Assembly: GCA_902489275.1 (NCBI GenBank)
Contig: CABTZK010000002.1
Location: 109,369 to 173,368 of the forward strand
Length of the DNA stretch: 64,000 bases
DNA from: an uncultured Porphyromonadaceae bacterium
Lineage (GTDB): Bacteria; Bacteroidota; Bacteroidia; Bacteroidales; Muribaculaceae
Direction of reading: 5' to 3'
Positions 52,451-61,072 of this stretch are shown here, piece after piece. The position numbers were made by a program, and so were the translations under genes. The notes beneath the pieces are model-generated. The model was not told where the DNA came from. It made no database searches and worked only from the letters and a program-made list of their open reading frames with translations. Every line of letters begins with the position of its first letter. Within the stretch, counting starts at the first letter, position 1.

Positions 52451-53758
52451 ATGACACAAGGAATGAACCACGAAATCTTGAAAATCGCCCTTCCAGCGAT
52501 AGTGACCAACGTCACGATACCGCTGCTCGGGCTGCTCGACACAGCCGTCTCGGGGCACCTTGACCCCACGCGTGGCGCGGCTTTCATTGGCGCCGTCTCG
52601 GTGGGCGCGATGATGTTCAACCTCATTTACTGGAACTTGGGGTTCCTGCGCATGGGCACCTCGGGGATGACAGCCCAGGCCTTTGGGCGCGGCCACCGGG
52701 GCGAGAGCGCCACCGTGCTCGGCTATGCCACCCTGATGGCGGCCGGCATCGGTCTCGGCATCATCTTGCTTCAATGGCCGCTCCAGTGGCTGGCCATGCT
52801 GGCCATCGACCCCAGCCCGGGGGTGAGAGGGCTGGCCATCACCTACTTCCACATTGGGGTGTGGGGCGCTCCGGCCACGCTCATGTCGAGTGCCGTCAAG
52901 GGCTGGTTCCTGGGCATGCAGGACTCTCGCAGCCCCATGGTGATTTCCATTGGGGAGAATGTGGCCAACATCGTCCTAAGCCTTGCGCTGGTCTACTTGG
53001 CGGGCATGGGGTTCAAAGGCATCATCTTGGGCACGGTGCTGGCGCAGTGGGGCGGTTTCCTCTACGCGGCGGGGCTATTGCGCCGCAAGCATCCTGCCGT
53101 GGTGGCCATGCTGAACTTGAGCGGCTTGCGCGACAAGCGCTTTGCCAAGCGTTTTTTCTTGGTGAACAGCAACATCTTCTTGCGCAGCTCGCTCATCATG
53201 CTGGTCACGCTCTTTGTCATGGCAGTGGGCGCGCGCAAGGGCGACATGGTGCTTGCCGTGAACTCGCTCATCATGCAGCTGCTCACGCTTTTCTCCTATT
53301 TCATGGATGGCGTAGCCTTTGCCGGCGAGGCCGTGGTGGGCAAGTATGATGGCCGGGGCGACCGCCAGAGCGAGCGCAGTTGCGTGCGGCATCTCTTTGC
53401 GTGGGCCATTGCGCTCACCGTTGTGGCCTCGGCACTCTATGCCCTCTTTCCTCGCGCCATCTTTGCCACGCTCACGAGCGACATGGCCGTGGTCGATGCC
53501 TCGATGCGCTACCGCTGGTGGGTGGCGGCCATTCCCGTGGCCGGCATGGCGGCGTTTGTGTGGGATGGCGTGTTCATTGGCCTGACCCGCACCCGCCCCA
53601 TGCTCATGGCGATGGCCGTGGCCGTGGCGACATTTTTTGCCATCTATGGCCTGACCCCCAGCACCATGGGCAACCACGGCCTGTGGCTCGCTTTTGTGTG
53701 CTACTTAGCCATCCGCGGCTTGGTGCAAACGGTGCAGTACACCCTGTTTCGCCGTTAG
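52451..53758 (+). CDS. MATE-family multidrug/sodium efflux transporter
   Basis: A 435-residue inner-membrane exporter with twelve predicted helices in two halves, of the DinF-like MATE group. It has the family's first helix with VTNVTIPLLGLLDTAVSGHL, GTSGMTAQAFG in helix 2-3, and the C-terminal half DGVAFAGEAVVGKYDG and WDGVFIGLTRTRPMLM. Homologues begin at MNHEILKIALP-like sequence, so the ATG at 52463 is also possible; the ATG at 52451 adds four residues. Substrates are unknown. It is driven from a promoter shared with the divergent CoA-transferase gene. Confidence 0.9.
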   Translation: MTQGMNHEILKIALPAIVTNVTIPLLGLLDTAVSGHLDPTRGAAFIGAVSVGAMMFNLIYWNLGFLRMGTSGMTAQAFGRGHRGESATVLGYATLMAAGIGLGIILLQWPLQWLAMLAIDPSPGVRGLAITYFHIGVWGAPATLMSSAVKGWFLGMQDSRSPMVISIGENVANIVLSLALVYLAGMGFKGIILGTVLAQWGGFLYAAGLLRRKHPAVVAMLNLSGLRDKRFAKRFFLVNSNIFLRSSLIMLVTLFVMAVGARKGDMVLAVNSLIMQLLTLFSYFMDGVAFAGEAVVGKYDGRGDRQSERSCVRHLFAWAIALTVVASALYALFPRAIFATLTSDMAVVDASMRYRWWVAAIPVAGMAAFVWDGVFIGLTRTRPMLMAMAVAVATFFAIYGLTPSTMGNHGLWLAFVCYLAIRGLVQTVQYTLFRR

Positions 53759-53933
53759 GCGGCCAAAAAAGAAAAGTCATAATTTTTGTTTTAAAAAAAT
53801 AGGGGTTTGGGCTTGGAGGATTGAAAAATGATGCGTACCGTTGGCGTGAGGAAGCTTTTCGGGCATGGTTCACTGACGACTGTAAAAGAAAAGAACAGCA
53901 ACTCCCTCTTGACAAGCAAATAATGTTACCTCT

Positions 53934-54086
53934 TTGCCCACATATCCGCTCAGCCGCATGGCGCTGGCTCGCGCCGCGCTCGACGCGTCGAACCTCAACA
54001 CCGCGAACGTCACCGGCATGAGCACAATGTTCGGGAGTTGTGACTCACTGACCACGATCTACTGCAACGATGACTGGAGTAAAAGG
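53934..54086 (+). pseudogene. Fragment of a BspA/DUF285-type surface repeat protein
   Basis: In the 428 bp gap before the next gene, one short frame reads LDASNLNTANVTGM followed by MFGSCDSLTTIYCNDDWSK. This is the DUF285/BspA repeat pattern (LDxSxxNTxxVTxMxxMFxxCxxLTTIY) almost exactly. It has no start codon or signal peptide and a stop not far upstream (53910-53912), and the frame continues into unrelated sequence near the glycosyltransferase start. It appears to be the last repeat of a lost adhesin-like gene. The rest of the gap (53759-53930 and 54090-54186) shows nothing I recognise. Confidence 0.65.
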
Positions 54087-54186
54087 AGGGGGGGTGATGT
54101 TTTTTTAGGCAACTATATAATAATCACGAGAATATTTACGTTATCTTTACACTATTTTGAATATTTAACTTCCTCGTGCATCCATT

Positions 54187-55398
54187 ATGGAAAAACGTGT
54201 CTTACTTGTGAACAAATTCTACTATCCCCGCGGCGGAGACTGCATCGTGACCCTCAACACCGAGGCCCTGCTGCGCGACAAGGAGATGGAAGTGGGCATC
54301 TACGCAATGCAGTATCCAGAGAACATTGATTATCAATATAGCAACTACTTTGCCAGCCAAATCAGTTTTAGCGGCGGAATCGGCGCCAAGGTCAAGGCGC
54401 TGAAGCGCACCATGGGCATGGGCGACGTGAAAACGTCGTTTTCGCGCCTGCTCGACGACTTCAAGCCCCGCGTGGTGCACTTGCACAACATCCACAGCTA
54501 CCTATCGCCCGTGCTGGCCGAGATGGCCCACAAGCGTGGGCTGCACGTGGTGTGGACACTACATGACTACAAGCTGCTGTGCCCGGCCTACACGTGCACA
54601 CGCGACGACAAGCCTTGCGAATTGTGCTATCGCGACAAGTCGCACGTGCTGCGCAACAAGTGCATGAAAGGGTCTACCGTGGCGAGCCTCATCGCCTGGC
54701 TCGAAGCCAAGCGGTGGAACCGGGAGCGGATAGAGAGAAGTACCGACGCGTTTATCTGCCCCAGCCAGTTCATGGCCAGCAAAATGGAGCAAGGCGGTTT
54801 CGACAAGCTCAAGCTGCACGTGCTCAACAACTTCGTGGATCCTACCAAACTTGAGCGCTTCAAGGCCCAAGACCTGGGGCCACGCAAGGACTACTACTGC
54901 TACGTGGGCCGCCTCTCGCACGAGAAAGGGGTGGAAACGCTGCTCCGCGCTGCCGCACTGCTGCCGATGGAACTGCGCATTGCCGGCACCGGGCCGCTTG
55001 CGGAGCAACTGCGCGAGCACTACGCGAGCCACACGCACATCAAGTTCTTGGGGCATCTCAATGCCCGGCAAGTGAGCGCGCTGCTGGCCGAGGCGAGATT
55101 CTCGGTCATCCCCTCCCAATGTTACGAGAACAACCCCTTGAGCGTGATTGAGTCGCTATGCTCGGGCACGCCCGTCGTGGGAGCGCGCATTGGCGGCATC
55201 CCCGAGCTCATCGACGAGACGAGCGGTATGCCCTACGCCTGGAACGATGGCCACGCGCTGGCCGAGGCCCTCGAAAGAGCCTGGGAGAAGCCTTGGGACT
55301 ACGCCAGCATCAAAGCCACGGCAATCGCGCGTTTTTCGCCCGAGGCTCACTACCGGCAACTGATGCGGATTTACGAATACCCGGTGCCCGCCCTGTAG
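54187..55398 (+). CDS. GT4-type glycosyltransferase
   Basis: A 403-residue GT-B glycosyltransferase. N-terminal domain: VLLVNKFYYPRGGDCIVTL and the acceptor segment VVHLHNIHSYLSP followed by TLHDYKLLCPAYTCTRDDKP, with a Cys cluster (CPAYTC, CELC) typical of a GT4 subgroup in exopolysaccharide loci. C-terminal domain: YVGRLSHEKGVETLLRA and ENNPLSVIESLCSGTPVVG with the donor-binding Glu. It probably adds a sugar in surface polysaccharide or lipopolysaccharide synthesis. First gene of the glycan region, preceded by an adhesin remnant. Confidence 0.9.
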   Translation: MEKRVLLVNKFYYPRGGDCIVTLNTEALLRDKEMEVGIYAMQYPENIDYQYSNYFASQISFSGGIGAKVKALKRTMGMGDVKTSFSRLLDDFKPRVVHLHNIHSYLSPVLAEMAHKRGLHVVWTLHDYKLLCPAYTCTRDDKPCELCYRDKSHVLRNKCMKGSTVASLIAWLEAKRWNRERIERSTDAFICPSQFMASKMEQGGFDKLKLHVLNNFVDPTKLERFKAQDLGPRKDYYCYVGRLSHEKGVETLLRAAALLPMELRIAGTGPLAEQLREHYASHTHIKFLGHLNARQVSALLAEARFSVIPSQCYENNPLSVIESLCSGTPVVGARIGGIPELIDETSGMPYAWNDGHALAEALERAWEKPWDYASIKATAIARFSPEAHYRQLMRIYEYPVPAL

Positions 55399-55545
55399 GC
55401 AGCCACAGAACGGCTTGCCTGTTTTTCCTCGAAAAGATGTGCTTACCGTGAATTATTTTTGTACCTTTGCACAATATTTCAGCAGAATCCGTTGTTATAA
55501 TGTAAATATGCACTCAATAACGCATTCCACAATTTTCATCTCATT

Positions 55546-56553
55546 ATGAAGAATGTCATACAGGGCAGCTTAATCACGACCTTTCGTTGCAACGCCAAAT
55601 GTAACATGTGCAACATCTGGAAATGCCCCACGAAACCCAGTGAGGAGATAGACCCTTCATACTACGATAAACTCCCCAATGGCCTGAGGATCAACATCAC
55701 CGGCGGAGAGGCCACCATCAGGCAGGATATTGACGAGATTTTCGCGAAACTCTATCAGAAATCGTCACTGCTTGAGCTGAGCACCAACGGCTACTTTACC
55801 GACAAGGTTGTGGCGCTGGCCAACAAATACCCCAACATCCTCATCCGTGTGAGCGTTGAGGGGCTGCCTCACATCAATGACGAGAAAAGGGGCATCAAAG
55901 ACGGCTTCGACCACGCGTTGCGCACCATGCTGGAGCTGAAAAAGACCAAGTGCAAAAACATCGGCTTCTCGGTGGTGATTTCTCCCGACAACTACAAGGA
56001 CCTGCTGTCGCTCTACGAGCTGTGCGTGGCCTTAGACGTAGAGCTCGGCACCTCGGCCGTGCACAACAGCTGGTACTTCCACAAAGACGACAACCAAGTG
56101 ACCAGCCAAGAGGCGCTCAAGCAGCATGAGCTCTTTGTGCGCGCGCTGCTCACGAGCAAGCGCCGCCGCCTCAAGGCGCGCCTCAAGGACTACGGCCGCG
56201 CCTACTTCAACAAGTCCATCCACCAGCGCTTAGCCGGCGACCAAAGCGACTACCGGCCAGCCTGTGGCGCGCTGACCGACTTCTTCTTCATCGACCCGTG
56301 GGGCAACGTCACGCCTTGCAACGGCAGCGGCGAGGAATGGATTATCGGCAACATCAAAGAGCAGTCGTTTGAAGAAATCATGAGTAGCGACAAGGCGCGC
56401 GAGGCGCTGAAGCGAGTAAGGGCCTGCAAGCGCAATTGCGCTTTCATTGTGACCGAGCGCCATGACATGGTGCGCCGCCCCTGGGTGCCCATCAAGTGGA
56501 TTGTGAAGAACAAAATCAACATTTGGCGCGGCAGGGACATCTGTTGGGATTGA
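55546..56553 (+). CDS. Radical SAM protein with SPASM-like C-terminal cysteines
   Basis: A 335-residue radical-SAM enzyme. The cluster motif CNAKCNMC has cysteines at residues 15, 19 and 22. The SAM-binding INITGGEATIRQDIDEI follows, then a SPASM-type auxiliary region (RPACGALTDFFFIDPWGNVT, PCNGSG, RACKRNC) that should hold another iron-sulfur cluster. A basic RRLKARLKDYGRAYF segment near 200 resembles a helix that could touch a polyanionic substrate. A TACCTTTG box at 55462-55469 is a likely -7 element. It sits between two glycosyltransferases, so a sugar or lipid-linked glycan modification is plausible. The substrate is unknown. Confidence 0.87.
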   Translation: MKNVIQGSLITTFRCNAKCNMCNIWKCPTKPSEEIDPSYYDKLPNGLRINITGGEATIRQDIDEIFAKLYQKSSLLELSTNGYFTDKVVALANKYPNILIRVSVEGLPHINDEKRGIKDGFDHALRTMLELKKTKCKNIGFSVVISPDNYKDLLSLYELCVALDVELGTSAVHNSWYFHKDDNQVTSQEALKQHELFVRALLTSKRRRLKARLKDYGRAYFNKSIHQRLAGDQSDYRPACGALTDFFFIDPWGNVTPCNGSGEEWIIGNIKEQSFEEIMSSDKAREALKRVRACKRNCAFIVTERHDMVRRPWVPIKWIVKNKINIWRGRDICWD

Positions 56554-56593
56554 GGCCTTTTTGCCCTCCTGCCGTGCATTTTTTGAAAAAACG

Positions 56594-57673
56594 ATGATGA
56601 AGATTGCGGTGATTGGAACGCGTGGCTTCCCTGGCATTCAAGGTGGTGTGGAAAAGCATTGCGAGAACATTTACTCGCGCATGAAAGGCGTGAGCATCAG
56701 CGTGTACCGCCGCAAGCCCTATCTCCATGAGAAATCGTCCAAGACCTATCGCCACATCGGCTATATCGACCTTCCCTCAACCCGCGTGAAGGGGTTTGAG
56801 GCGGTGTTTCACACTTTCCTGAGCGTGATGCACATCCTGTTTCACCGGCCCGATGTTGTACACGTGCACAACATCGGGCCTGGCATGTTCATCCCGCTGC
56901 TCAGGCTGTTTCGCGTGCCGGTGACGCTCACCTACCACAGCCCCAACTACGAGCACAAGAAGTGGGGCTTTCTGGCCCGGCACGTGCTCAAAGGGTGCGA
57001 GCGCATCTCGCTGCACGGGGCCAACCAGATTATCTTCGTCAACAAGTTCCAGCGCGAGAAATACAGCCAGCGCGTGCTCGGCAAGTCGGTCTACATCCCC
57101 AACGGCATTCGCAACATGACACGCAGCAAGGAGACGCTGTTTCTGGAGCGCTATGGCATCAAGGCCGGCCGATACCTGCTCTCGGTGGGGCGGCTCACCC
57201 CCGAGAAGGGGTTTGATTACCTCGTGCAAGCCGCCAATGCCATGCCCGAAGTGGAGCAAGTGGTGATTGCCGGCACCAGTGATCACGACAATCTCTATTT
57301 CCAGCAATTGCGCAAGCTCGACATCCACAAGAAAGTGGTGTTCACGGGCTTCACCCACGGCGAGGACTTGCGGGAGCTCTACAGCTATGCCCGCCTCTTC
57401 GTGCTGGCATCGGTGAACGAGGGATTTCCGCTGGTGCTGCTTGAGGCCATGGGCTACGGGCTGCCCCTGGCGGTGAGCGACATCCCCGCCACCCATCTGG
57501 TGAAGCTCGACCAAGACGACTATTTCGCGTGCGCCGACGTGCAATCGATGGAAAAAGCCATTGCCGCCAAGCTGGCCCAGCCCTATGCCGCCGTGGCCTA
57601 CGACCTCTCGGCATTTAACTGGCAGGAAGTGAGCAATCGCACCCTTGAGGTTCTCGAAATCGCGGCACATTAG
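56594..57673 (+). CDS. DUF1972-type GT4 glycosyltransferase
   Basis: A 359-residue glycosyltransferase. The opening MMKIAVIGTRGFPGIQGGVE with a following CENIYSRM is the DUF1972 signature of rhamnosyl- or related transferases. The GT4 C-terminal domain has LLSVGRLTPEKGFDYLV, GTSDHDNLYF and VNEGFPLVLLEAMGYGLPL. The ATG at 56594 follows the preceding gene after 40 bp, so it is probably cotranscribed with the radical SAM gene. Its DNA contains a 34-base near-perfect palindrome over the codons for PDVVHVHNIGP. Confidence 0.9.
   Translation: MMKIAVIGTRGFPGIQGGVEKHCENIYSRMKGVSISVYRRKPYLHEKSSKTYRHIGYIDLPSTRVKGFEAVFHTFLSVMHILFHRPDVVHVHNIGPGMFIPLLRLFRVPVTLTYHSPNYEHKKWGFLARHVLKGCERISLHGANQIIFVNKFQREKYSQRVLGKSVYIPNGIRNMTRSKETLFLERYGIKAGRYLLSVGRLTPEKGFDYLVQAANAMPEVEQVVIAGTSDHDNLYFQQLRKLDIHKKVVFTGFTHGEDLRELYSYARLFVLASVNEGFPLVLLEAMGYGLPLAVSDIPATHLVKLDQDDYFACADVQSMEKAIAAKLAQPYAAVAYDLSAFNWQEVSNRTLEVLEIAAH
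56847..56880. repeat. 34-base near-perfect palindrome inside the DUF1972 glycosyltransferase gene
   Basis: GGCCCGATGTTGT (56847-56859) is the exact complement of ACAACATCGGGCC (56868-56880), and the eight central bases ACACGTGC contain CACGTG. Overall only one base pair is mismatched. It encodes the acceptor-domain segment PDVVHVHNIGP. Confidence 0.85.
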
Positions 57674-57799
57674 CGCCGCTCGCTTGAGCTCGCGCAAGCG
57701 ATACCCCAGCTCAGCGTGTTTTTTCCCAGAAATTATTGCAAATATTGATATTATTCCCCAACTTTGTAGACATCAAACAAAAGTACCACAAAGCATCAA

Positions 57800-58306
57800 A
57801 TGAAATACTTTATCCACATCAATGGGCAGCAACAAGGTCCCTTTGAAGAGAAAGAACTGTTACTGCATGGCGTAACTGCCCAAACCCCCGTGTGGTGCGA
57901 GGGGATGGCGGAGTGGCAACCTGCCGGGCAAGTGGCCGCGCTGAGCTACCTCTTTGCCAGCAACGCGCAGCCCACGCAGTACCCACAGCAACCCCAGTAC
58001 CAGCAGCAACCCCAGTACCAGCAGCCGCAATACGGCAGCTACTCGCAGCAACAAGGTCCGATGCCCGACAATCACATGGTGTGGGGCATCCTGGTGACCA
58101 TCTTCTGCTGCTTGCCGTTTGGCATCGTGAGCATCATCAAGGCTGCCGATGTGAGCAGCAAGTACAACACCGGCGACTACCAAGGAGCCGTCGAGGCCAG
58201 CAAAAGCGCCAAGAATTGGGCGATGTGGGGTGCCATTGCCGGTGTGGCGGGGGGAATCCTCTATCTCATCGCGAGCATCAGCGCAGGGCTTTTTTCGCTC
58301 CTATGA
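57800..58306 (+). CDS. GYF-like (DUF4339) and CD225/dispanin-family membrane protein
   Basis: A 168-residue protein. The N-terminal 50 residues are a DUF4339/GYF_2 domain (YFIHINGQQQGPFEEKELLL, VWCEGMAEW). A Pro/Gln/Tyr-rich linker with short tandem repeats follows (PQYQQ units, about residues 60-88). The C-terminus is a CD225/dispanin domain with two membrane helices (NHMVWGILVTIFCCLPFGIV and WAMWGAIAGVAGGILYLIAS) joined by the conserved KAADVSSKYNTGDYQGA loop. This is the fold of eukaryotic interferon-induced IFITM proteins. Bacterial function unknown. A CAACTTTG box (57758-57765) is a weak promoter candidate. Its stop overlaps the convergent gene by six bases. Confidence 0.9.
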   Translation: MKYFIHINGQQQGPFEEKELLLHGVTAQTPVWCEGMAEWQPAGQVAALSYLFASNAQPTQYPQQPQYQQQPQYQQPQYGSYSQQQGPMPDNHMVWGILVTIFCCLPFGIVSIIKAADVSSKYNTGDYQGAVEASKSAKNWAMWGAIAGVAGGILYLIASISAGLFSLL

Positions 58307-59056
58307 ATTTGACCCGCCACGCAGTTTCCTGAGCAGGAACCTGGGGACAAAACTCACGTGGCGCAACACCGTGGGCACGGTGCCGTAATACTTGCACATG
58401 ATGTGAAAACGCTCCTTGAGCGATGCCTTGCGGCGGCGCGCGCTCACCCCATCGATGAGGAAGTTAACAATGGGCGCATCGCCCACGTAGGCGTTGCGCT
58501 CCGACTTCTTGAGCACGGCCACGCACCAGTCGAAATCGGCGCTGACGGGATAATCCATGCTGTAATGTGGCATGAGGTCGCGCCGCGCGACAAAAGCCTG
58601 ATGGCACACCAGCATGCCACGCTTGAAACTTTTCCACGAGAGCGACTTTGGGGCGGTGAGGTGGCGGTTGCCCACCACTGCCCGGCGCTCATCGACCAAC
58701 TGAGTCTGGCCATAGATGACGCCCGGGTTGCCAGCGGCATGGGCGGCAATGCGGGCTAGCGAGTCGGGCGCTGCAAAAGCGTCGCCCGCGTTCATCCAGA
58801 CGAGATAGCGTCCGGCAGCGTGGTCAATGGCCTTGTTCATCGCGTCGTAAAGGCCCTTGTCGGGCTCGCTGATAACGCGCGTGGCAGGAATGCCAGCGGC
58901 CTCGACCAACTGGAGTGTGCCATCGCCCGATGCCCCATCGACGACAAGATACTCAAAGTCGCCGCACGTCTGCTCCTTCACGCTCTGCAGCGTGGGAGCG
59001 ATGACCGCCGCCGCATTGAAAGTGACGGTCACAATCGTCAATAAAGGCTCTGTCAT
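58301..59056 (-). CDS. Family 2 glycosyltransferase
   Basis: A 251-residue GT-A glycosyltransferase: ITVTFNAAAVIAPTLQSVKE at the nucleotide-binding N-terminus, VVDGASGDGTLQ with the first Asp, EPDKGLYDAMNKAIDHAAGR, then WMNAGDAFAAPDS in place of the usual DxD (N-A-G-D). The C-terminus is basic (RFLLRKLRGGS), suggesting membrane contact. It is oriented against the rest of the glycan region. A TAATTTTG box at 59087-59080 lies 23 bases upstream of its start on the minus strand. Confidence 0.88.
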   Translation of the reverse strand: MTEPLLTIVTVTFNAAAVIAPTLQSVKEQTCGDFEYLVVDGASGDGTLQLVEAAGIPATRVISEPDKGLYDAMNKAIDHAAGRYLVWMNAGDAFAAPDSLARIAAHAAGNPGVIYGQTQLVDERRAVVGNRHLTAPKSLSWKSFKRGMLVCHQAFVARRDLMPHYSMDYPVSADFDWCVAVLKKSERNAYVGDAPIVNFLIDGVSARRRKASLKERFHIMCKYYGTVPTVLRHVSFVPRFLLRKLRGGSNS

Positions 59057-59152
59057 GTCGTGATTTCCATTTTAAGGCTCAAAATTACAACCAAAAGTGG
59101 AACTTTGAAAATATTACGGTCACTTTATCGTTATCAAAAGAAAAACGCAGTA

Positions 59153-59662
59153 ATGAAGAAAGCATTCCTCACCCTTGTGCTGGCAGCCTGCTGCATGGAA
59201 GGGTGCCAGACGGTTGACAACGAGCGAATCTCGGGATTCCGGGTCTATATCGACTTGGGCAGCTACGCCTTGTGGAACACCTACGGGGTGAACGGCGTGG
59301 GCGACTACCGCATTTTCAACCGCCTCAAGGGCATCCCCGCCAATTTCCCCTATAACGTGAACACCTACACGGGCTTTGGCGGCGTGCTGCTCATCATGGG
59401 GCTTGACAGCGAGCAGTCGTCCTACGAGCCGCTGGCCTACGATGCTGCCTGCCCCGTCGAGAACGACTATAACATCAGCGTGACCATCGACCCCGAGAGC
59501 TTAGAGGCCATCTGCCCATCATGCAAGTCACACTACAACGTGGTCACGGGCATGGGAGGCCCCATCGCGGGTAAGGCACAAGACAAGAGGCTCGGCCTGC
59601 GCAACTATGCCGTGCGCCAGTCGAGCAACACCCTGGGCGGCTACATCATTACCAATCGCTAA
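59153..59662 (+). CDS. Lipoprotein with Rieske-like fold, lacking the histidine ligands
   Basis: A 169-residue lipoprotein: MKKAFLTLVLAACCMEGC as signal and lipobox, then a domain in which AYDAACPVENDYNISV and ICPSCKSHYNVVTGMGG resemble the two ligand loops of Rieske proteins. In true Rieske proteins each loop has a Cys and a His (CxH and CxxH). Here the loops read CPV and CPSC, so a normal [2Fe-2S] Rieske centre is unlikely. The C-terminus LRNYAVRQSSNTLGGYIIT matches related Bacteroidetes lipoproteins. Function unknown. The start at 59153 (not the longer frame) is fixed by the signal peptide. Confidence 0.78.
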   Translation: MKKAFLTLVLAACCMEGCQTVDNERISGFRVYIDLGSYALWNTYGVNGVGDYRIFNRLKGIPANFPYNVNTYTGFGGVLLIMGLDSEQSSYEPLAYDAACPVENDYNISVTIDPESLEAICPSCKSHYNVVTGMGGPIAGKAQDKRLGLRNYAVRQSSNTLGGYIITNR

Positions 59663-59678
59663 GGCAAGCGCGGGAAGA

Positions 59679-59710
59679 TTTGGCAACTCACGGCATTTTC
59701 ACTACCTTTG
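59679..59710 (+). promoter_or_regulatory. Promoter of mtaB, predicted near-leaderless
   Basis: TTTG (59679-59682), 20-base spacer, TACCTTTG (59703-59710). Nine bases separate the box from the ATG at 59720, twelve from the ATG at 59723. Confidence 0.75.
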
Positions 59711-59719
59711 CAGACCGAA

Positions 59720-61033
59720 ATGATGAGCGACAACAAACGCAAAACCGCTAAAATCGTGACTCTGGGATGCAAGCTGAATTTCTCGGAGAGCGCCACCCTT
59801 GGCGAGCAACTGGCCAAGCAGGGCATCATGCCTGCCAAGGACAGCGAGCCCCCCACGGTGTGCGTGGTGAACACGTGCAGCGTGACCGAAGTGGCCGACA
59901 AGAAAGGCCGCCAGCACATCCGTAGCCTCATCAAGCAATATCCCGATGCGCTCATCATCGTCACGGGTTGCTATGCCCAGCTCAAAAGCAAGGAAATTGC
60001 CGAAATCCCTGGCGTGGATATAGTGCTGGGCAGCGAGCAGAAGCAGGACATCGCAAAGCACATCGGCCAGTGGATTGAAAACCGCCAGAAAAGCGTTGAG
60101 GTGACCCCACACCACAGCATCAGGACATTCTCACCCGCCTGCGAGCGTGGCGACCGCACGCGCTACTGGCTCAAAGTGCAAGACGGGTGCGACTACTTTT
60201 GCAGCTACTGCACCATCCCCATGGCTCGCGGGCGAAGCCGCAACAGCAGCATCGGCGAGCTTGTGCGACAAGCCCGGCAGGTGGCCAGCGGCGGTGGCCA
60301 GGAAATTGTCATCGCAGGGGTGAACATTGGCGACTTTGGCAAGTCGACGGGCGAGACTTTCATCGACCTGATTCAGGCGCTCGACCAGGTTGAGGGCATC
60401 GAGCGCTATCGCATCTCCTCGATTGAGCCCGACCTGCTCACCGACGAGATCATCAGCTTCTGCGCCCACTCGCGCGCATTCATGCCGCACTTCCACATCC
60501 CGCTGCAAAGTGGCAACGACGAGGTGCTCAAACTCATGCGCCGGCACTATGACCGTGCCCTCTTTGCCCACAAAGTCGCCAAAATCCGCGAACTGATGCC
60601 CCACAGCTTTATTGGCGTGGACATCATGGTGGGCAACCGAGGCGAGACCCCCGAGCGCTTCAACGACTCTTTGGAGTTTGTCAGGTCGCTTGACGTGCAG
60701 CACCTGCACGTGTTCCCCTATAGCGAGCGGCCCGGCACCATGGCCCTGCGCATCCCCTATATCGTGCCGCACAAAGACCGGCAAGCGCGCGTGGCGCGCA
60801 TGATGGCGCTGAGCGACGCGAAACAGCGCGAGTTCATCGGCCGCTACTTGGGCACGGCGCGCCCAGTGCTGCTTGAGCAACCCCATGACCATGCGCCCAT
60901 GCACGGGTTTACCGACAATTACATCCGCGTCAACGTCGCCCGCCGCGACGCCCTCGTGAATCAAGTGGCCAGCGTGAAGTTATTGAGCATCAACGACGAC
61001 TTGAGCGTTGACGGGGAAATCATTGATTCTTGA
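59720..61033 (+). CDS. mtaB: tRNA t6A37 methylthiotransferase MtaB
   Basis: A 437-residue radical-SAM methylthiotransferase that converts t6A to ms2t6A at position 37 of ANN-decoding tRNAs. The N-terminal UPF0004 domain has three cluster cysteines (LGCKLN, NTCSV, TGCYA). The radical-SAM motif is CDYFCSYCTIP, then GVNIGDFGKS and PHFHIPLQSGNDEVLKLM, and a C-terminal TRAM-like domain (HGFTDNYIRVNV). The LGCKLN opening and CDYFCSYC favour MtaB over MiaB and RimO. Followed after 39 bp by an acyltransferase gene, probably in one operon. Confidence 0.92.
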   Translation: MMSDNKRKTAKIVTLGCKLNFSESATLGEQLAKQGIMPAKDSEPPTVCVVNTCSVTEVADKKGRQHIRSLIKQYPDALIIVTGCYAQLKSKEIAEIPGVDIVLGSEQKQDIAKHIGQWIENRQKSVEVTPHHSIRTFSPACERGDRTRYWLKVQDGCDYFCSYCTIPMARGRSRNSSIGELVRQARQVASGGGQEIVIAGVNIGDFGKSTGETFIDLIQALDQVEGIERYRISSIEPDLLTDEIISFCAHSRAFMPHFHIPLQSGNDEVLKLMRRHYDRALFAHKVAKIRELMPHSFIGVDIMVGNRGETPERFNDSLEFVRSLDVQHLHVFPYSERPGTMALRIPYIVPHKDRQARVARMMALSDAKQREFIGRYLGTARPVLLEQPHDHAPMHGFTDNYIRVNVARRDALVNQVASVKLLSINDDLSVDGEIIDS

Positions 61034-61072
61034 ATAGCGCATTCCCCCAAAAGCAGAACCTCATCCCGAAAA

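Noticed and set aside
57970..58035. Short direct repeats that could suggest a CRISPR-like or microsatellite array
   Set aside because: They encode PQYQQ repeats in the linker of the dispanin-like protein, have no spacers, and are few. A coding tandem repeat is enough to explain them.
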